A DNA stretch of 64,000 nt from Vibrio syngnathi (GTDB taxonomy: Bacteria > Pseudomonadota > Gammaproteobacteria > Enterobacterales > Vibrionaceae), in contig NZ_CP017916.1 in assembly GCF_002119525.1 (NCBI RefSeq), forward strand, positions 1,426,001 to 1,490,000. The letters run 5' to 3'. The translations under genes and the position numbers were made by a program. Position 1 is the first letter of the stretch. Each line of letters opens with the position of its first letter. This document shows positions 26,055 through 35,900 of this stretch, piece after piece. A model generated the notes under the pieces. The model ran no database searches and was not told the origin of the DNA. It was given only the letters and a program-made list of their open reading frames with translations.

Positions 26055-28128
26055 GCCGTATCCCACTATTCAGTGCTTACTGCGAGAAGTCGCTATTGCA
26101 TTTGATGTAAAAACAGCTAGTGACGAAGATGACAGCAGGCGTGCTGCGAAGCAACTTGATGATAGCTGCAAAGTAGAAGAATTGAGCATCGACAAGTATC
26201 ACGCGATATTGTCGTTGAACATTCTGAACCCAATAAGACAAACCTTTGATGACGAGATTTCAGCGAGAGTTGAAAACTTTTTGTCTAACTTACTCAAACG
26301 TTATGCTGATTGGATGAAAAACTATCCATTGGATTCTCTTTCTGTTGAGCAGGCGAATGAACTGTTTGAGCGCACCCAGTTTTTTGAAAACCTTGTGCTG
26401 AGCTGCTTTTTGAATGAAGAGGAAGCTCTCTGTCTGCCAGATGACATGGAGCTAACCTTATTTAATCCGGATATGCTTCCATTACTTCAAAGCTGTTTCG
26501 ATGACAAGGATATGAAGGACCGCTTACGAATGTGGTGGAATGGAACTGAACTACCTTCTTTTCGTTTTGTGATGGGGATGGATAGTGCAGCTGATCACGC
26601 TTTATCGGACGAATCATGGAGAATGATAAAGTGGGGTATCATTAGCTCGCGTTTTGTTCGCTATATACAATCATGTTCGACGTTTACTAACGTATCACTT
26701 TCACATGCAAAAACCTTTCTGCATGCTAACAAGAATGACAGTACAAACCATCATGAGTTCTGTGAACAGGTCAGTTCATTGAAACAGTGGTACGAGGCAG
26801 TCAGTTATACATCAAAGTCTGTGTCTCACAAGAACGAGTTTGAAAAGCGGTTAGCAAATTTGGAGCGGGCGATAGAAGGGCTTCCTAGCGAGATAGAGGC
26901 TGATCATTATCTACTTTGGTACAAAGCTAGGCATTCGATTTGGTCTGGGGAGCTAACCGAAGCGAACGAGTACTATCAGCAAGCGTTTACAGCGGCTTTG
27001 TATCGGGAGCATTCAAAAGCAGTGCTAGGAGAGATCATCAAAGAGTCATTGTTGGTCGCCGCTCACCAAGCTAGGCCAGATTTAGTTTTTCTCAAGAGAT
27101 TAAAAACGGCACAAATTTACTTTTTCAATGAGCTGATGCCAGCAAGGTACCTGGAAGAAGGTTCAGGAAAATACCAGGTTCTAGCTAACAACGAAGTGGA
27201 GGCTTATCGCACTGAATTTAAGCGCTATTTCCCTGATGAACATTGTTACCCAGGAATTAAATGGTCGGTATACAAGCAAAAAGTCGGTTATGTTCTAGAA
27301 GATATCGACTCTTACGATCACGCTGACTCTAAGCGAAAGAAAATTGAAATTGGTCTGGAAGGGGGAGCTAAGCGAAAGACGACACCACTTATCTATGCTT
27401 GTTTAAATAACGACGTTGAGAAAGTTGAAGAGCTGCTTAATTCAGGTGCAAGCGTTAATGCTCTTTCGGAAGTGGGCGAGTCCCCGCTATTGATTGCTTT
27501 AGCGAATATTGATTTTAGTGAGCCGACGTCTCTACTTGACGACTCAATTTTCAATCTTGTCTCAGAGTATGCGCACAGTGAGAAAACTCTAAATACAGTC
27601 TCTACACGAAAAATGAGCTTTCCTTTGTTTGCCGCGGTTGAGAGTGGTCGTCCAGACGTAGTGAAAAAGCTGCTATCGATGAACAAGGAAATCACTATCG
27701 ATCTGAAGGGGAGCATTGAATATCAAACGCCGCTGTATGCATGTTTGGGTATGCTGGCAATGACCAAGAATCCTAAGCAGTTTAGGGAAAAACTTATGGC
27801 GGTGCCAAGTGAAGAGGCAGTGAACCAACTTAGGCCCTTATTCGTAGGGATGAATTCACCATTCAACGCAGAATTAAGTTCTCATTTGAGCGCTCAACAG
27901 CTGGACCCCAAGTTTCTTGCTGTGATGGACGCTATATTTGAATATGTTCAGGCACGGTTTCCCAAGACTTCATCTGTGCGTCACATTGCTAGAATCCTAT
28001 TAAATGCTGGTGCGAATCCAAACGTTGAAGTTGTTAAAAATGGCATGCGTTACACGCCATTAATGTTGGCTTCAGAACTTAATGAGCTAAAACTGTTCAA
28101 AAAAATGATTGAACACGGTGGAGATTGA
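26026..28128 (+). CDS. ankyrin-repeat protein, interrupted by an in-frame stop near its end
   Basis: A 700-residue protein. The first 440 residues are mostly helical and not a family I recognise (KNYPLDSLSVEQANELFERTQFF; YQQAFTAALYREHSK resembles a TPR helix). Ankyrin repeats start near residue 451: TPLIYACLNNDVEKVEELLNSGA, then FPLFAAVESGRPDVVKKLLS, then RYTPLMLASELNELKLFKKMIEHGGD. Translation stops at TGA 28126, but the same frame continues for 45 codons to TAA 28264-28266, and these encode what looks like the missing part of the last repeat (RAIDCLDIAEHFEAGD). A TGG-to-TGA change would explain this. Start ATG 26026 overlaps the upstream HicA-like gene. Confidence 0.75.
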   Translation: MKLLHKKRAKPYPTIQCLLREVAIAFDVKTASDEDDSRRAAKQLDDSCKVEELSIDKYHAILSLNILNPIRQTFDDEISARVENFLSNLLKRYADWMKNYPLDSLSVEQANELFERTQFFENLVLSCFLNEEEALCLPDDMELTLFNPDMLPLLQSCFDDKDMKDRLRMWWNGTELPSFRFVMGMDSAADHALSDESWRMIKWGIISSRFVRYIQSCSTFTNVSLSHAKTFLHANKNDSTNHHEFCEQVSSLKQWYEAVSYTSKSVSHKNEFEKRLANLERAIEGLPSEIEADHYLLWYKARHSIWSGELTEANEYYQQAFTAALYREHSKAVLGEIIKESLLVAAHQARPDLVFLKRLKTAQIYFFNELMPARYLEEGSGKYQVLANNEVEAYRTEFKRYFPDEHCYPGIKWSVYKQKVGYVLEDIDSYDHADSKRKKIEIGLEGGAKRKTTPLIYACLNNDVEKVEELLNSGASVNALSEVGESPLLIALANIDFSEPTSLLDDSIFNLVSEYAHSEKTLNTVSTRKMSFPLFAAVESGRPDVVKKLLSMNKEITIDLKGSIEYQTPLYACLGMLAMTKNPKQFREKLMAVPSEEAVNQLRPLFVGMNSPFNAELSSHLSAQQLDPKFLAVMDAIFEYVQARFPKTSSVRHIARILLNAGANPNVEVVKNGMRYTPLMLASELNELKLFKKMIEHGGD

Positions 28129-28266
28129 AAAAAAACGTATACGGCACCGGTTGGCACATCTTTCTCTAAAAGAGCTATTGATTGTTTAGATATCGCGGAA
28201 CACTTCGAGGCAGGTGATGTGAAACGGTATATAGAAAACAACCTAACTGGAAATCAGGTGGGTTAA

Positions 28267-28528
28267 GAGGGCGTAGACTATTTGTAGAAGGCATTATAGA
28301 TACAATTAGAGCAGTTTGTTTTGTAATGAATGTGATTAGATCGTTTAGCTGATTGATTTAAATGCGAATATCTGGTGTAACTGTTCACGAAAATCGTGTT
28401 GCTCTGACGTTATGGCGGCTTCCAAGGTCTGAGTAATGCCCAGTCGCTCTGGAAGCTGCCGTTAATTTATTGTGTTCGAGAACTGATTAACTTAATTTTT
28501 AAACCCGAGAGTAGTTACTCGAGAACAT
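28267..28528. other. intergenic region between convergent genes
   Basis: Contains an imperfect inverted repeat (gcggcttcca near 28414 and tggaagctgccg near 28450) and a ctcgag-centred dyad near 28515. Either could terminate the two convergent transcripts. Neither has a clear T run. Confidence 0.4.
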
Positions 28529-30556
28529 TTATACGGTGACTATCAATGATTCATAACTTTGGATGGGGAGTGATACAGCATTTTCATTTTCTAAGCATTT
28601 AACGACACCGTCGACATCCACATCATTGAATATTGCTTTATTGGTGCTAGATATATCAATAACAAGGTGCCCGTTGTCATTTTCTGTTTTGCCTTTAAAC
28701 AGCAGTATTCGTTCCAGAGATATGTCGTTCAATCTTTCTTGATTACCAACTAACTCCAGTATATCGCAGTAGCCGTTAAACTTAGGAAATAAGACGATAG
28801 ATCCGAACACGTATTCGTCAAAGTGGTTACTATGACTGGCTTTTTCAACTCTTCTATTGCTACGAAGACGGTGTCTTAATTCATTGGGAGAGCTGCTTGG
28901 ACTGTCTTGGCTCTTTTCTTCTGACATCAAATCAATACGAGATTTAAACCCAGCAATTATCATTTCGTCTTCAGTAGACTTAGGCTGACGAACTTCCCAG
29001 TTTTTGACATAACTCTTTTTCATTAATTGATTACGATATTGATGAGTTTTATACGATATATTTTTGCAACTATATGAAGAAAATGAATCGGTTAGGAAGT
29101 GACCGTATTCAGCAGAAGCGATAAATTGTGAAAATAGCCCCTCAGCTGAGGTGCTGAGTTCAATTTGATGTTCCTCATTTCCTAAATCTATATCGTCTAG
29201 AAGCTCATCTTGTAGAACGGGTACGAAAACCTGATTGGTAAGAAAAATGTTTTTTATATCAAAAGATAAGTCCTGCTTAATCCAAGACTGAGAGCGGGGT
29301 GATAGCGTAAATTGTTGTTTTGACCAATTTAATACATCATCTTCGTTTGGCATCATTCGTACTATATCTTTGAAAAACAAAAGCCCCGTAGAGTGCCAAT
29401 GTTCAACTCGAACTATAGTGTTTGTTTCTAACTCGTCCCAAAATAGACTAGGTGTTGAAGATGTACAGATATCTTCAGAAACAGGCAACCCGCAAAAGTG
29501 AGATGATGTACGATTTTTCTTCTTGATGGGGATAAAATCGAGTAGAGATAAGTAATTATTATGGTAGTTGGCTTCTGGGTGAATGTTTGAAGTTAAGAGA
29601 AAAAGCTTCATTGAGTAAGAAGGCGTTTGTAGGTTTCGTTTGTATTCTCTAACCTTTTCGAGTGCTTTTAATGGGGTTTGATAAACTTCGCTATTAAACT
29701 TTAGACGATCAGAAGAATTCGATAACTGGCAATTCAAGGCGTCATAATGTTTGAGGGCATTGTTGAGCATAAAACTATTGTTAGCCAAGTGCTGACGGTA
29801 TTTTTCTTTCCATAGCTCTGCAGTAAAACCACATTTATTAATAGCTATGAGTGCGAGTTCTACCTTATGCAGCGATGTTATCACTTGCTCTTCGACTTCC
29901 TCATAGAAGGACTTGTTGTGCTCAAATGCAAGCTCTTTGTTTTTATCTTCGTCGAACACTAGCTTGTTGTTGGATATTGAGAGAGAAGGGCAGTCAAAGC
30001 AATTAAAGCCAACTGTTATCTTTGTTTGTAATTTCTCTGCCGAAGTTTCGTCGGTCTGATAATTATCGAATGCTAATTGAATATTTTTTGTTGTAGAAGA
30101 AGATAGCTCGGCTCCATATATGGATAAGTGATTCTTAGGTTTCTGGTGCCAATATTTTAGCTTACTCAAGCTATCGGTTAACGCTTGAATCCCTTCGTTC
30201 AACTCTACGTAATGGTGTACGGACTCTTCCCATTTCAAGGTCAGGCTTTGTTTAAATTCGTATTCTGCTAGCTTCGAGTTGAGTTGAAGACTTTGTTCTT
30301 CTAAGTGCTCTTGTGTTTTACTGATGTCGATAGATTTTTGCGCCAGCATAATGGCAATGATTGCTCCTGCCGCTGTAATTGGAAGCCCAAGTAGGAGGTT
30401 CCACAGTCCAGTTATACTGGATAACTTCTCCTCTATTGTTGCAGTCGAATAGGAACTACTAATATAAAGAGTAAATAAAACAGCTATCACTGAAACCAAA
30501 AAGAACAGTGAAAAACCTCGGATCAGATTGTTGGTTATCTTTCTATTACTAGCCAT
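28529..30556 (-). CDS. membrane-anchored protein of unknown function
   Basis: A 675-residue protein. Two membrane helices lie at about residues 13-32 (GFSLFFLVSVIAVLFTLYI) and 48-70 (LWNLLLGLPITAAGAIIAIML). A coiled-coil segment follows (about 74-100, rich in Gln, Glu and Leu), then about 570 cytosolic residues without a motif I know. It has no Walker motifs and no obvious nuclease signature. It is transcribed alone between the ankyrin gene and the HNH nuclease gene. A two-helix anchor plus large cytosolic domain fits an abortive-infection effector, but that is only inference. Confidence 0.6.
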   Translation of the reverse strand: MASNRKITNNLIRGFSLFFLVSVIAVLFTLYISSSYSTATIEEKLSSITGLWNLLLGLPITAAGAIIAIMLAQKSIDISKTQEHLEEQSLQLNSKLAEYEFKQSLTLKWEESVHHYVELNEGIQALTDSLSKLKYWHQKPKNHLSIYGAELSSSTTKNIQLAFDNYQTDETSAEKLQTKITVGFNCFDCPSLSISNNKLVFDEDKNKELAFEHNKSFYEEVEEQVITSLHKVELALIAINKCGFTAELWKEKYRQHLANNSFMLNNALKHYDALNCQLSNSSDRLKFNSEVYQTPLKALEKVREYKRNLQTPSYSMKLFLLTSNIHPEANYHNNYLSLLDFIPIKKKNRTSSHFCGLPVSEDICTSSTPSLFWDELETNTIVRVEHWHSTGLLFFKDIVRMMPNEDDVLNWSKQQFTLSPRSQSWIKQDLSFDIKNIFLTNQVFVPVLQDELLDDIDLGNEEHQIELSTSAEGLFSQFIASAEYGHFLTDSFSSYSCKNISYKTHQYRNQLMKKSYVKNWEVRQPKSTEDEMIIAGFKSRIDLMSEEKSQDSPSSSPNELRHRLRSNRRVEKASHSNHFDEYVFGSIVLFPKFNGYCDILELVGNQERLNDISLERILLFKGKTENDNGHLVIDISSTNKAIFNDVDVDGVVKCLENENAVSLPIQSYESLIVTV

Positions 30557-30710
30557 AGCTCTACTTTTCCAATTCCAAGATATCTATTTATTGTTTGACC
30601 TGTCTTAGAAAGAAAGTGTAATGATATAAATTGCGGCGCATTTCACTAAATGCTAGTTATGGCTTGAGCATTGGCCGTCAGGAGGGTGATTCAAAAAGTA
30701 CTAACCACTA

Positions 30711-31538
30711 TTAGGAGTATTTCCTAAAGATGTGTTTTCGATGATGCTGCAAAAAATGATCATGTTGGGGGAAGCACCAACGAAGCGTCATAGTGGGTGA
30801 AATATTCAGTTTTTCGACGTCATTTGATGTTAATTGTGGTGATAACATAATCAGACCATCACGATCAAAAGATATGTAGCCTTTATCAAAAGCAGTATCT
30901 AAGTTTGGGGTAAGCAATAATCCATTTGTCATATCTATCGCTTCGGATACGGAGCAGTCACGCCAAGGTTTGATGTGGGATGCAACAAGAAAATCCGTGT
31001 TATCGAATCCTGTGACCGAACAACTTTTCCAATGATGAATGAGCCGAGATCGAAATAATCCTTGCCCGATACGCGCTTGAATGGTTATCTCTCTATCTTT
31101 TTCTGACAAAGTATCGAGCTGAGCCTGCATCATTTCTAAATCTGTTATTACGTTATTTGGAGCGATAGGAGTGACCCATTTTAACTCTTCTAGAGCTTCT
31201 GCCACCTGATCTTTTAATACCCACGTGAAGTGACCATTGATATTTGTTTCATCAGCCGCTGTACAAATGGTATATGTCCAAATAGGTACTCCATTTTTTT
31301 GTTGTTCAGGTGTGTGCTGGAGGACAAGGCTTAGCTCATGAGCAAAGCTGCCGTACTGCTCATTACCCGTCATGTAATTTTCGTACCCTGCAGCTTTAGC
31401 TAATTGAATAGCTGTTATTTTTCTGTCTTCGGCTCGATAGTTTGCCTTCAGCATTTTAATACCGTTCTGTATTTTTTTTGAGGAGCTTGTAGAAAGCTCC
31501 TTAAGCGCTTGTGCAATTTTTGTTGAGTTGTGTGTCAT
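30711..31538 (-). CDS. HNH endonuclease
   Basis: A 275-residue protein starting at ATG 31538; the frame extends 14 residues further with no better ribosome site. The C-terminal half is an HNH domain of the HNH_2/restriction type: CSVTGFDNTDFLVASHIKPWRDC, then NGLLLTPNLDTAFDKGYISFD. The active-site His is in ASHIKP, with Asn in the NGLLL and NLD positions. The N-terminal 150 residues are helical and probably recognise a target or partner. Such stand-alone HNH proteins are common restriction factors. No methyltransferase partner adjoins it. Confidence 0.8.
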   Translation of the reverse strand: MTHNSTKIAQALKELSTSSSKKIQNGIKMLKANYRAEDRKITAIQLAKAAGYENYMTGNEQYGSFAHELSLVLQHTPEQQKNGVPIWTYTICTAADETNINGHFTWVLKDQVAEALEELKWVTPIAPNNVITDLEMMQAQLDTLSEKDREITIQARIGQGLFRSRLIHHWKSCSVTGFDNTDFLVASHIKPWRDCSVSEAIDMTNGLLLTPNLDTAFDKGYISFDRDGLIMLSPQLTSNDVEKLNISPTMTLRWCFPQHDHFLQHHRKHIFRKYS

Positions 31539-31579
31539 GGTCGACCTCTTTGTTTTATTCGTTATCGATATCATGGTCA

Positions 31580-31738
31580 ATGAACCCCCCTAAATTGGAT
31601 GATTTATCAACATGGCCTGTAGAGTCATTTGAGATACTCATTGGGGTCTATATAGAGGTTAGTATGCTTGTCCTCATTAGCTTAGAAAATGACAGGTTTT
31701 ATGACATCAGCGAGGGCGACCGGGAGAAGGGTGAGTGA
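31580..31738 (+). CDS. possible small protein of unknown function
   Basis: A 52-residue frame (MNPPKLDDLSTWPVESFEILI, then a hydrophobic stretch and an acidic C-terminus DISEGDREKGE). The residue make-up looks like coding sequence more than a random frame. It lies divergent from the HNH gene. No strong ribosome site precedes the ATG, so it may be a remnant. Confidence 0.3.
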   Translation: MNPPKLDDLSTWPVESFEILIGVYIEVSMLVLISLENDRFYDISEGDREKGE

Positions 31739-31794
31739 GTTAGCGTGTTCTTATTGAAAGTGATACCAAAAAGTCGGGTTCTAATTGCTAGCAC

Positions 31795-31830
31795 AGATAG
31801 GTGATGTTCCATCTAGAACATCACCTATCT
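31795..31830 (-). terminator. terminator of the WYL regulator gene
   Basis: A 15-bp perfect stem (agataggtgatgttc / gaacatcacctatct) with a 6-base loop, 29 bp beyond the WYL gene stop. Confidence 0.85.
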
Positions 31831-31858
31831 TATCGGGCTGTCTCGAACGAACCTTGAT

Positions 31859-32713
31859 TTATATAGGTAGACTTTCGTCAAAGTGAGCAGTCAATTGATA
31901 GGCTTCTGGTTGTTCTTTTAGCAGCTTTTGGTCTTGTATGACGCCCATGCGTCGCAAGTAATAACTGACTAAAGCTCCACGAGTTACTATTTCCATCTTC
32001 TTGTTTTTCATAGCGTAGTCGTCAGCAACAACAACTTGTTGTTGCTCAGACAAGTAAGGATTAGGTGTAATCGTCAACTTAACTTGATGGTTCCAGTTGT
32101 CATCATGTTCTCGCATTTTTGGTGACTTATCCATTAAGTCAGGTTCGTTCCTAAAGCGACTTAACACGAAATCTCGAAATCCATTTTTCTCTTCACAATA
32201 TGCTCTTACATGCCACCTGATCCCATCATAGACTAAACTGTGAGGTGCAATAATTCGACCTCGAACCTCAGGTGTAGAGAGTGATACATAGTCAATATCG
32301 ACGCGAAGGTTAGCCCTTGCTGCCGCGATTAACCCTCGAACAATGCTTGGTGATATAGCCCTTTCAGGGACGTTCAATACGGTCGATTGAGCTTCCCCCC
32401 AATTAAAGAACTCAAAGGTCTCTTCTTGGTTATATTGCTGATGAAGCATAAGTAGATACTCATGAGCAGTGCCTTGAGTAAACAAAGGCTTAAAGTTGTC
32501 TGCTGGCCTATAGCCTTTAATTGTCCTATCCAGTATCAATTGACCTTGCTCAGTTAAGCTAATGTACTTGTTGATATCTCTAGAAGCTTGTTGTCTCCCT
32601 ATGTGAAAAGCATCACATAGGTGATTTGTCGTCAGTCGACCCTCCCAAAGAGCAATTATCTCAATTAGTCGAAATCGTACTTTTTGGTCCCATTTGATAT
32701 CTGCTTGACTCAT
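31859..32713 (-). CDS. WYL-domain repressor, CapW/BrxR-like
   Basis: A 284-residue protein. The start at ATG 32713 has GAG 7 bases upstream; ATGs at 32725 and 32776 are alternatives. It has a winged helix-turn-helix (IEIIALWEGRLTTNHLCDAFHIGRQQASRDINKYI), a WYL domain (RGRIIAPHSLVYDGIRWHVRAYCEEKNGFRDFVLSRF) and a C-terminal WCX-like domain (ALVSYYLRRMGV). This three-part layout is that of CapW and BrxR, which repress CBASS, BREX and other defence operons and are released by a ligand bound to the WYL domain. It is divergent from the SMC-like operon, its likely target. Confidence 0.85.
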   Translation of the reverse strand: MSQADIKWDQKVRFRLIEIIALWEGRLTTNHLCDAFHIGRQQASRDINKYISLTEQGQLILDRTIKGYRPADNFKPLFTQGTAHEYLLMLHQQYNQEETFEFFNWGEAQSTVLNVPERAISPSIVRGLIAAARANLRVDIDYVSLSTPEVRGRIIAPHSLVYDGIRWHVRAYCEEKNGFRDFVLSRFRNEPDLMDKSPKMREHDDNWNHQVKLTITPNPYLSEQQQVVVADDYAMKNKKMEIVTRGALVSYYLRRMGVIQDQKLLKEQPEAYQLTAHFDESLPI

Positions 32714-32740
32714 GTTCGTGCTCATAAATGTTACATGTTG

Positions 32741-32759
32741 ATGTATACAGTATATACAT
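32741..32759. promoter_or_regulatory. candidate operator of the WYL repressor
   Basis: atgtata-cagta-tatacat is a perfect 7-bp inverted repeat with a 5-base spacer, 28 bp upstream of the WYL gene start and 155 bp before the SMC-like gene start. CapW/BrxR dimers bind such dyads in the shared promoter region. Confidence 0.6.
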
Positions 32760-32914
32760 GTAGCAAAAAAGTACATATATTTATTGTGGATACTAGTTGA
32801 GTTACTTTCTGGGAATAATGTTAAATGACCCGCTCAACTCGTTTGATTATTACGACGCAGAATAAATATTTTGCGATAGTGGGTAACGCGAAAATACAGA
32901 GTAAGGTTATTTGT

Positions 32915-35900
32915 ATGTCACAACAGAAAAACACCCTCTTAAAGGTCATTGTGAATAAATCACATTTTGAAGATAGACTCGTTGAAGTTAAGTCAGATGG
33001 CCACACACTATTTACCGGTGAGAACGGGGATGGGAAGTCAACCACACTAAGCCTTTACGGTGCTTTCTATGGCGCAGAGCCAAGTAAGCTTGTTGATAGA
33101 GATGCGGGGAAACTTCCTTTCGTTAAGTATTATTTGCCTCAAAGTAAGTCATTCATTGCTTATGAGTATTTAAAAAAGGGCCAGTCTAAGGTTGCCTTTA
33201 TATACAAGAACGGATCAAATGGTATTGCTTACCGTTTTGCGGATATATCTGCGGAAGAGTTATTATCGAAACAAAACATTAGTGCACTCGACCATGATTA
33301 TGGAAGTACTAGAGACTGGTTGTCGCAGCACATTAAAAAGCAAGTGCATGTGAGTCAACCAATCACGACGACCCAGGACTACCGATGTATCATTCAAAAT
33401 AACCGTTCTCAACTTGGTAAGCGACGAAACTCAAACGGACAATTACTCACCATCGCGCAACGCTACTCGTTGTGTGATCCTGAACATTCTATGTTGCACA
33501 TTGATGTTCTTGTGTCGACGATGATGCGTAACAACAACATGCTCGAAAACTTCCGCCGTATGATCACAGATGCTTTTATTGCTCCTAAAGTGTCACTTTC
33601 AAAATCTCCATATAACAAAGCGGATATCGATCACCTAGACGCCTTGAAAGCCATCCGTGAACTAGAAAAACACCAAAAGACGTTTGATAACGCACTAATG
33701 CTAAGTCAGCGTATGGATGATTTATACACTGAAGCCGCAAATGTCCTCAACCAGATGTTGAGTAAGTGCGACTCTGAAATTCAACGTAGAGCTGAAATCT
33801 CTGAACAGTTAGATGTGGCACAAAAGCGGCTAAGAGAGTTCACAGAAAAAGCAGAGATTCGTCGTTTAGAGCTTAATGAATCATTGAATGACATTAGGAG
33901 AAACCTTCAATCAATTGATCGTGACCTTACGTCTATTCACCAGAAGCGCGAACGATTTGAGATAAAAGAGTGTATTCAAAAAGTGATCTCTGAGCGTGAC
34001 CAATCTGAAGTAATCCGAGCTCAACATCGTCAAGCGCTCGATCATTTGAAGATTCTTCGTAAAGGCTTTGAATCAGAAGAAAAGCAATTGGAATCTGAAC
34101 TTCAAAAACTAGACAACCAGCATTTAAAAATGGCGAACGAAATTTACAGAAAGGTTGATTTACACAAAGAAGAATTTCGAAAATTTCAAGATGATACGAA
34201 AGCAGTTGTGAAGCAGGCTGAATCTGAACATCTAAAAAATATTACAGAGATCAACAAGAAGTACCGTAACTTAAGTTTAGAGGCTGCAGCTAACTTAAGC
34301 GATGCAAGGATTGGCGTTGAGCGTGCTGGTAATATAACTCTAGAACAAAAGAATGAGCTAGAGTCGTACCAACGAAAAATCAACTCAATTAGAGATGACA
34401 TAAATGAAGAACATCAAAATCTCAATGTTGCCAACGACAAGGTTATTTCGCTTACTAAAATTCATGAAAGCCTACTTAATGACATTGATACGGCAGTAAA
34501 AACGAAAGCTAGTTATCAAGCAAAGATCAATAAGATTCAAGAGCTCTTGAATCCTGCGTCAAATACTTTTGCAGCGTTTTTGAATAATGAAGTTGCAGAT
34601 TGGAAGTCGACCGTGGGTAAAACGATCAATCCAGCTCTGCTATCTAACACTAAGCTGTCTCCACAGTTGGGCGATAATTACCAATATAATCAACATTTGA
34701 TCCACGGTATTGAACTTGATTTGTCTAGTGTCAATTCTGAATTTTCTCGAGAAGAGGAGCAGTTAATTGATGATTTACAAACCCTAGAAGCAAAAATCGC
34801 AAGTACTACGAAAACAGAAAAAGAGCATATACGGCAAGCTCGAGAAGCCTATAGCGAACTTTCAGGTTTTAAACAAATGGTGTTGGTGGCAAACGACGTT
34901 ATTAACAAACACAATGAGAACGTTAAGCGATTTCAACTTCAGCTCGATAATAATAAACAAGTGTTTGCAGAAGAAGCACGAGACCGAGTTGTGGAAGCAA
35001 AGAAGTTCGTAAATGAATGTGAACTTAGAGTGAGTCAAACCTCAACTGCGCACGACGACAATATTGCTAACGTAACTAACACGTACAACAATACTATTTT
35101 GCAAATCGAATCAGATGCAACACTGAAAGAGTCTGAGATAGAAGCTGCGATAGACGGCCTTGAAGAAAGCGCTAAAAAAGACAAGAAGGTAACGAACCAA
35201 CGTAAGTCTCATCTGAAGGCTGTTCATGCTGATAAGTTAAAGTCTGATGGTATTGACCCTGCGGTTATTTCAGAGGCTAGAGAAGTTGTTGCTCAACTAG
35301 AATACCGCATTGATTGTATTGATAAATCACATGACCTTATTTCGGAGTACAACACTTGGTTAGCTAAGGATTGGAGTCGTGTAGACACGCTTACTCGTGA
35401 AGAGAAAGACCTTAACGATCGTGAGCAAGAGGCTGTTCGCCTAATTGGAGGCCACACTAAGAAGAAAGCTGAAGACGAAACAAAACATAACGTTGTGATC
35501 ACTCAATTGAATAAAGAAAAGAATTGCTGCAATACTAACATTGACGAATTGGAGAAAGCGGCAACTCGACTGAAAGACATCATTTTGCAAGAGTATGTCA
35601 CTAAAGATGCCTCATTAGAGCTAGTGAGTGTTGAAGTTGTGATTAGCCAGTCTAGTGATTTAGTCAAACAAATTAGCTCAAATCGCGATGCAATCATTAA
35701 AAGTGTAGACAAGGTTACAGAGGTTTTGAGTGAACTTGGCACAACGAATGATATTTCACAATTCTGGGAAGAGGTAAAGCGAAAGCGTAAACAAGAATTA
35801 GCTCAGAACTCACCGGAAAAGGCTTTTGGTAGTGATTTTAAAGTAGCATTGTTGCCGTCACTCGACCAATTAATCAACGTTGTGATACCTGAAAAGCAAT

